A program made the position numbers and the translations under genes. From NCBI GenBank assembly GCA_949987565.1, contig OX465102.1, positions 29,420,268 through 29,484,267 of the forward strand: DNA of 64,000 bases, in the 5' to 3' direction. Shown here one piece after another: positions 57,640 to 64,000 of this stretch. Under the pieces are notes generated by a model. It saw only the letters and a program-made list of their open reading frames with translations. It made no database searches and was not told where the DNA came from. The number at the start of each line of letters is the position of its first letter. Positions within the stretch are counted from its first letter, which is position 1. The DNA comes from Luidia sarsii (Eukaryota; Echinodermata; Asteroidea; Paxillosida; Luidiidae).

Positions 57640-59225
57640 CGGGGTATATAGGCTAGACAGGGCAAAGCAGAGCATGACAGCGAGGACAGGGTAGAACAGG
57701 GCAGGACAGAGCAAGGCAGAATAGATAAGAACAGGACAGAGCATGACAGAGCAGGGTAGTGCACGCCAGGACGGAGCAGAACAGGGCAGGACACATCATA
57801 ACAGGGCAGGACACATCATAACAGGGCAGGACAGAGTAGAACAGGACAGGGCAGAACAGGACAGGGCAGGACAGGGCAGGGCAGGGCAGGACAGGACAGG
57901 ACAGGACAGGGCAGGGCAGGACAGGGCAGGACAGGGCAGAACAGGGCAGGGCAGAACAGGACAGGGCAGGACAGGGCTGGCCGACTGGACAGAGCAGAGC
58001 AAGGCAGAATAGATAAGAACAGGACAGAGCATGGTAGAGCAGGGTAGTGCAGGCCAGGCAAGAACAGAACAGGGCGGGACAGGGCAGGGCAGGACAGGGC
58101 AGGGCAGGACAGGGCAGGACAGGGCAGGACAGGGCAGGACAGGGCAGGGCAGGACAGGGCAGGGCAGGGCAGGGCAGGGCAGGGCAGGACAGGGCAGGAC
58201 AGGACTGCACAGACCAGACCAGAGCAAGACAGAATAGATAAGAACAGGACAGAGCATGGTAGAGCAGGGTAGTGCAGGTCAGGAAAGAACAGAACAGGGC
58301 AGGACAGGACAGGGCAGGGCAGAACAGGGCAGAACAGGGCAGGACAGGGCAGGACAGGGCAGGACAGGGCAGGACAGGGCAGGACAGGGCAGAACAGGGC
58401 AGGACAGGGCAGGACAGAACAGGACAGGGCAGGGCAGGGCTGGCCGACTGGACAGAGCAGAGCAAGGCAGAATAGATAAGAACAGGACAGAGCATGGTAG
58501 AGCAGGGTAGTGCGCAGGCCAGGAAAGAGCGGGACAGAGCGAGGCAGAATAGATAAGAACAGGACAGAGCAGGGTAGTGCACGCCAGGACGGAACAGAAC
58601 ATGGCAGGACACATCATAACAGGGCAGGACAGAGTAGAACAGGACAGGGCAGAACAGGACAGGGCAGGACAGAACAGGGCAGAACAGGGCAGGGCAGGGC
58701 AGAACAGGGCAGAACAGGGCAGGACAGGGCAGGACAGGGCAGAACAGGGCAGGACAGGACAGGGCAGGGCAGAACAGGGCAGGACAGGGCAGGACAGGGC
58801 AGAACAGGGCAGGGCAGAACAGGGCAGAACAGGGCAGGACAGGGCAGGACAGGGCAGAACAGGGCAGGACAGGGCAGGGCAGAACAGGGCAGAACAGGAC
58901 AGGGCAGGGCAGAACAGGGCAGAACAGGGCAGAACAGGGCAGAACAGGGCAGGACAGGGCAGGACAGAACAGGGCAGAACAGGACAGGGCAGGGCAGAAC
59001 AGGGCAGAACAGGGCAGAACAGGGCAGAACAGGGCAGAACAGGGCAGGACAGGGCAGGACAGAACAGGGCAGAACAGGACAGGGCAGGACAGAACAGGGC
59101 AGAACAGGGCAGGACAGGGCTGGACAGACCAGACAGAGCAAGGCAGAATAGATAAGAACAGGACTGAGCAAGGTAGATCAGGGTTAAGTGCTGGACAGGG
59201 AAGGGTAGGGAAGAGCAAAGCCGAG
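57640..59225 (+). repeat. Pentameric GGACA/GGGCA/GAACA satellite with higher-order repeat
   Basis: About 1.6 kb of 5-bp units (gggca, ggaca, gaaca). Every few hundred bp a longer module with aaggcagaatagataagaac and aggacagagcatggtagagc recurs (about 57715, 58005, 58225, 58465, 58545, 59140). ORFs of up to 521 codons come from the stop-free pentamer. Confidence 0.95.
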
Positions 59226-59479
59226 CAGAGCAGAGTAAAGCTTGACAGAGCAGAACAGAACTAAACAAAAGCGCAGCTGTATTTCTGCCCTCTGCGTGGA
59301 AGATGATCATCAAACCAACAATTCATATAAACTTGAATTCCGGCAAAATAAAAGAAAGCGTTATTCGCAATACGGCGTCACTGTCTCGTGATTTCTCGAT
59401 CCATTTCGTCCTTCGAGTCCCGTCTATCCATCGTATACTCATACATCATTATGAAATGTATTTTTGTGGGGCGGAGGTT

Positions 59480-59640
59480 TGCTTTTCTCGGAAACCCCTT
59501 TGCTTCCCCGCGGTGAGCTAGAGGCGGGGCGGCGATAACGTCAGTACCGGGACGTCGTGGGATGCGTTGCCGGCCGCGCCACGCTGGATGCAACCAACAC
59601 ACTGTGCATTGACGCGACCGTTCCAAATGACGTCTTCTCG
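59480..59640. other. CpG-rich patch of unknown role
   Basis: gaggcggggcggcgataacg, ccgggacgtcgtgggatgcg and ttgccggccgcgccacgctg contrast with the AT-rich flanks, and TGACGTC is present at 59630. It could be a promoter or a diverged element end. No exon is assigned. Confidence 0.35.
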
Positions 59641-60788
59641 CTGCGCCGGGATTTGATTTTGTGCTCTGCTAAATAAATTGCCAGTCCGCTATAGCCCAAC
59701 CTAATAACATTGATTCGACACTGAATATCTTCATTTCAATACTGTGAACATTTTTTTTTCCATCCGTTTCTTTCTGCTTCTTATCCTTTCTGTGTGTGTT
59801 TTCCTTGTCGCTCTTCCTTTGAGAAAGGTTCGCTTTGGGAAAGAAAGCTAGATCCTCGAAATATTTTAGATTGCATCCGGTATATGATTTAACTCAAGAA
59901 GGAGTTTGCCATATTTCTTTTCATTTTTTTTTTCGATTCCAAAGCTTACACATTTTTGTGTTTTGTTTTTGAGTGTCTACAGGAAAAAACTGTGGATTAA
60001 GCGTCTCCGCACTATACAACCTCATGGCCTTAATATTCAGGAAGGGAATGACTAATCCTCACCTCATTAACACTCATTATCTTCCCTGTAGCTTTCTCCT
60101 AGGATCTCCCACCTCCCTCCCGTCCCTTTGATCCTCCCCACCATTTTGTTTGTTTTCCCTAATCTCCCCTCCCTCAGTGTACTGCATCCTACTCCCTTCT
60201 CCTTTTGTCCTTCCTCTGTCGTGTGTCAGGACTTTCCTTCCCCTGACTGTCTGTGTTTTGAGAAAGGTCCTATAAAGGTAATATTTAGATAATATAATTA
60301 TTTGTATGTTGACACTCGATCAACGAACTGTTGCAAGTAGAAAGTGAAATACACCAAATGAAGAAAAGATGAATAATTGTAAACATTGAATTGGGGAATG
60401 TTAGAAAACGAGTCAAAATCATTTCTCTTTTTTTCTTTCAAAATCGAAACAGAATGCCGTAATATCGAAAGAGGAAACCCGTTTTCTTTTCGTTTGGAAA
60501 ATGCCAAGATCAGCTCTTTCAAAAAAACAATTTAGCGGGTGATGAGGAAACTGATTTTCAAATGTTGATAAAAACAGAGTGCTGGACGTCATGTCGTTGC
60601 ACGCCCTCTAACAATGACCGGCGCCTGTTTACTTTGCGATTAGGCCTTTCCGTGAATTCCTCTAAATTCAGTTGATTTGTTTGATTTTACAAGAAATTCA
60701 CTATTCGAGCGAATTTGAAAGTAATGATGAAAAATCTTCTCCGAAATTATGTGTAGGAAATAATCATGACGGAATTGATTTTCAAAAT

Positions 60789-61254
60789 GTGACCCGGCAC
60801 AGCATAATGAGGAATAACCCCCACTTTTGAGATTTTGAGATTTTCTAATGATGTGAAAGAGTATACCGTTAGCTTTCAAATGATATCAAATTTATTTCCG
60901 TATGAACTTTGCTGTAAATACTACAAGGGGAATTCGCTCGTTCATTTGGTACCAAACACAAAATAGCAGCACCATTCTAATTCCTCGAAAGCGGCCATTC
61001 AAAAAGGCAGGAACTTTACATTTTCATGAAAACTGTACACAAACACTCCCCCGAAATCCTCGTTTTTCAACATTTAGAGACGGATATCGGAAAGATCCTT
61101 TGAACATATTATCCTCCAATACATTAACTTCCCGAAAATACAAAAAAAACAAAAATTGATTTTTAATCGAATTGAGAACATACTTTGACTTCAGGCGTTG
61201 TTTACTGGAAAAGTGTTTTGGTGGGATATTCTTCATGTCGCTGTGCCGGGTCAC
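60789..61254. mobile_element. GTGACCCGGCACAGC MITE, copy 3
   Basis: 466 bp with intact termini and AAAT duplication (60785-60788, 61255-61258). Confidence 0.9.
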
Positions 61255-61351
61255 AAATTGGAGTTGTTGTTTTTTTTAATTATGGCTTCAATCTTGATTC
61301 AATATACAATTATATAGTGAGTATCGGGTAATGTTAAAGAGAGAGAGAAAA

Positions 61352-61450
61352 AAGTCTTGCTAGGATCGGAACATCAGGCCCTCTAAAATATTATAATTTG
61401 GGATTTTCATTTTGCTAATTTTGAGTCGAAAAGCTGATTGAAGCAGTTTG
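61352..61450 (-). repeat. Dispersed repeat core, reversed
   Basis: gtcttgctaggatcggaaca and tcaggccctctaaaatatta, followed by the usual attttcattttgctaatttt and agcagtttgcaa flank. Confidence 0.7.
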
Positions 61451-61859
61451 CAATTTTTTTATATTCAGTAATAACCAAAAACCTGCGTATATACTGTACA
61501 TGTAGTTGATACAGGAGTTGTGTATACTGAAGACACAAGCGGGTTCATGTTTGTCCGTAGAGCAAGGCTGGTTTGTCCTACGGTTAGTCCTACGAGGGAA
61601 AAATGCGTGAATTTGAAAGCGTGTATTAAAGCGTTCTTCCTGTTTATTCCCTACATTGACTCAGAGCTCAGAAAGGCGTCCCGGGACAGTAATTGTCCGA
61701 ACTAACACCCCGAATATATCAGCTCCCAGGGAGCGGGACAATCTGAGCTTTCACCGTCCAAAAGAAACAGAGAGAGAGAGAGAGAGAGAAAAGAAGGGTA
61801 TCATAAAGCACATGGGGGAAGGGCAAGGAGAAGAAAAAAAACAGACGAAATCCCTGTAA

Positions 61860-62090
61860 TAAGGTGCTGTACAGGCCTACTCTGACCTGCTCCCTCGCCG
61901 CCTATACTGCGTCGTGCTTTCCTCGGGAGACCGCTTCCTCGAGCCGATTATACTACGCCGGGCCTGCGACGCGCAAGCCCCCGCGGCCTGTGGCGCGCTA
62001 CGCGCTGCGTCGTAATAATTCTCGTCGAGGGCCATGGCTGCTGTTGATTTCGTTTCGTAGCGTCCCGACTTCAAAATGACTGAAGGTGAG
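61860..62090. promoter_or_regulatory. CpG-rich candidate promoter and first exon
   Basis: About 220 bp with many CpGs (gcctgcgacgcgcaagcccc, gtggcgcgctacgcgctgcg). On the + strand ATGACTGAAG at 62076-62085 is followed by gtgagg, a good donor, preceded by a short uORF starting gccATGG and ending before it (62034-62060). On the minus strand a 65-codon ORF (62074-61877) covers the same patch. Which strand, if either, is transcribed cannot be told. Confidence 0.3.
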
Positions 62091-62292
62091 GGGTTGAGTG
62101 CGGGTGGGGTATATAGGAATCACAATCACGAAAGTATTATGACCAAGATGTAAGGACACTGTTTACTTACCTGAGCGAAAATATGCAAAACTCAAACAGG
62201 TCTTCGTAGGATCGCACTATCACGCCCTCTACGTCATGAGAGAGAACTGATTTGGTGAGAAACAGACGACGTATAGCATTTTTGACCTTTAA

Positions 62293-62761
62293 AGGGTACC
62301 TGAAATAAAAAGGAATAATTATGATGTGTAATCGATCAGAGAGAGTATCAACTAAAATGTGTCAGTTTGTTTTTTAAATAATATGATTACTATATTATAG
62401 TAATCATATTTTTGAGAAAACAGCAAAATTCTCGACAGAAAACTGCCCCCCACTTTTCAACCCGAAGAATTGCTACGTGTGTGCCATGTTTTTCTTGTGG
62501 ACGCGCGTACGCGCGCGCGTATACTATACGTGTGTGTGTGTACGTGTGTGCAGTCGATCATGCAACATTGCACTGCCGATGACGTCATCGGCAGAAGATT
62601 TGGCCCGCGCGCAAAAGAGGTTTTTTGTGGGCGCTTTTTTTGTGTTTTACGGTCGCTATTTAGGGGGTAGACATTAAGTGTTGAGTTTGTGAACTGGTTT
62701 AGCCTTTATTAAGTCTTACAATAGTTTTCTCGATATTAGAATTTTCTCTTTCAGGTACCCT
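62293..62761. mobile_element. MITE with AGGGTACCTGAAA termini at TTAA
   Basis: AGGGTACCTGAAA and its inverse TTTCAGGTACCCT are flanked by TTAA (62289-62292, 62762-62765). Length is 469 bp. Internally there is a perfect 15-bp-arm palindrome around 62381-62411, a cgcgcgtacgcgcgcgcgta run, and a CRE-centred palindrome at 62573-62594. Confidence 0.82.
62573..62594. promoter_or_regulatory. Perfect 22-bp palindrome centred on a full CRE (TGACGTCA)
   Basis: CTGCCGATGACG meets its exact inverse. The TGACGTCA core at 62580-62587 is the consensus CREB/ATF site. It lies inside the TTAA-flanked MITE, so it may simply be element sequence. Confidence 0.5.
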
Positions 62762-63160
62762 TTAAATAATGATTATTGTGCTATGTAGGCTATATACGCC
62801 CATAACTAATTTTAAAAGAATGCTTTCCTAATGATTCTAATTATTGAAATGATATTTGTTCCTTTCAAGCTTCAAGGCTAAAATGTCCGCGTTCTCTTTA
62901 TTTATTTTTCTCCGAAAATTCCATCCCCAAACACCCATTTCACACCGTACAATATAAGTGAAAAACCAACCTGTCACTGCATTCTAATTCTGTGATCGGA
63001 TTCGAAAACAACAATGCACATTATTTTTAGGTCCGCATTTGGCATTCCATCTCCATGGCAGCAGTTTTGTTGATGAATCCCTGCCTTCACGTACGGGTAT
63101 TTTTTGATAAGGTCAGGCCTATACTCTTTTTTTTTATAGTCGGCGAAATCAAGCATAATT

Positions 63161-63622
63161 GTGACCCGGCATAGCGACATGAGGAATATCCCACCAAAAC
63201 ACTTTTCGAGTAAACAACGCCTGAAGTCAAAGTAACTTCTCAATTCGATAAAAATCAACTTTTTTTCTTCTTTTTTTCGGAAAGTTAATGTATTGGAGGA
63301 TAATATGTTCAAAGGATCTTTCCGATATCCGTCTCTAAATGTTGAAAAACGAGGATTTCGGGGGAGTGTTTGTGTACAGTTTTCATGAAAATGTAAAGTT
63401 CCTGCCTTTTTGAATGGCCACTTTCGAGGAGTTAGACTGGTGCTGCTATATTGTGTCTGGTACCAAATGAACGAGCGAAGTCCCCTTGTACTATTTACAA
63501 CACAGTTCACACGGAAAAAATTTGATATCATTTGGAAGCTAATGGTATACTCTTTCACATCATTAGAAAATCTCAAAATCTCAAAAGTGAGGGTTATTCC
63601 TCATTATGCTGTGCCGGGTCAC
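63161..63622. mobile_element. GTGACCCGGCACAGC MITE, copy 4, inverted
   Basis: 462 bp, opposite in orientation to the other three. One terminus has GTGACCCGGCATAGC, the other is intact. AATT duplication at 63157-63160 and 63623-63626. Confidence 0.9.
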
Positions 63623-64000
63623 AATTGTACCTTCGCATGCCAAGTATAGTGGGTGCGAGGACCAAGCGTTCCAAATTTCCAAGCGCGTGTTCGGCCGGGA
63701 ATGAATCGGTTTTCTCGGTTGAAATTGGCCGGGAGGGGAAATCAGATTATTCCGAAAAGGCCAATTGCATTTTCGGAAGTACGCCATAGTATGGTGCCTG
63801 TCCCAAATGGCGGATGCTTCGTGCGCCCATCCTATATAACGCTTACTCGATTTACTGTCCAATGCAGAATCGCTTGATGGAGAGTGTATAGTAGTGACAA
63901 TGGTGCGTATTATAATTACTGTAGGCATTTCTAAAACAAACCCCTAAGTTATCTACTGTAATCCCTCATGCTGCCACCAGTGTTCTTTGAAACAGATTAT

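Noticed and set aside
57653..59313. ORFs up to 521 codons in a Cys/Pro/Leu-rich pattern
   Set aside because: Product of the pentamer satellite lacking stops; open in several frames on both strands.
60902..63576. Similar short ORFs shared by the MITE copies at 60789 and 63161 (shared text such as RSFIWYQTQ)
   Set aside because: Similarity reflects recent DNA identity of the MITEs. The frame is broken in other copies and no transposase motif is visible.
1..64000. Search for rRNA genes, LTR or LINE reverse transcriptase, or transposase ORFs
   Set aside because: No conserved catalytic motif or rRNA core word was seen. All mobile elements noted appear non-autonomous.

Overview
The window is invertebrate animal nuclear DNA. 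Both recognisable genes are split by GT-AG introns, coding exons are GC-rich in AT-richer introns, and non-coding DNA is full of short inverted-repeat transposons and satellites. The intact slow-evolving LARP1 and RBM26/27 orthologues suggest a marine invertebrate deuterostome, perhaps a lancelet or echinoderm. I cannot fix the species from sequence alone.

Layout. (1) 1-7382 (+): the last five coding exons of LARP1, holding the complete cap/TOP-binding DM15 region and stop codon; the 5' part lies off the left edge. (2) 7383 to about 11.2 kb: probable LARP1 3'UTR, opening with about 20 copies of a G-rich 27-bp minisatellite and carrying a 25-bp array further on. (3) 11.2-16.4 kb: intergenic, with foldback elements and a polypyrimidine tract. 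(4) 16850-42872 (+): a complete 17-exon RBM26/RBM27 gene. All splice phases agree, the exons sum to 3576 nt, and the predicted protein is 1191 aa: PWI-like domain, RS/RD region, CCCH zinc finger, proline-rich region, RRM1, coiled coil, RG box, RRM2, acidic tail. (5) 42.9-64 kb: no gene I can name. It holds MITE families with target-site duplications, a 1.6-kb pentamer satellite, a 113-bp tandem repeat, one 251-codon orphan ORF and a CpG-rich candidate first exon.

Both genes encode RNA-binding regulators: LARP1 controls translation and stability of TOP mRNAs, and RBM26/27 proteins act in nuclear RNA surveillance. They lie head-to-tail about 9.5 kb apart. Human LARP1 and RBM27 both lie on 5q32-q33, so old linkage is plausible.

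The most interesting non-gene signal is a foldback element family whose arms carry a 16-nt hairpin fitting the metazoan histone-mRNA 3' stem-loop consensus, in two subfamilies with compensatory stem changes. In several copies a purine-rich tract resembling the histone downstream element follows. Other notable items are an array of potential G-quadruplexes just after the LARP1 stop codon, a 1.5-kb pyrimidine tract ending at the last RBM26/27 splice acceptor, an 18-bp satellite grown from the core of a dispersed repeat, and three MITE families inserted at TTAA.
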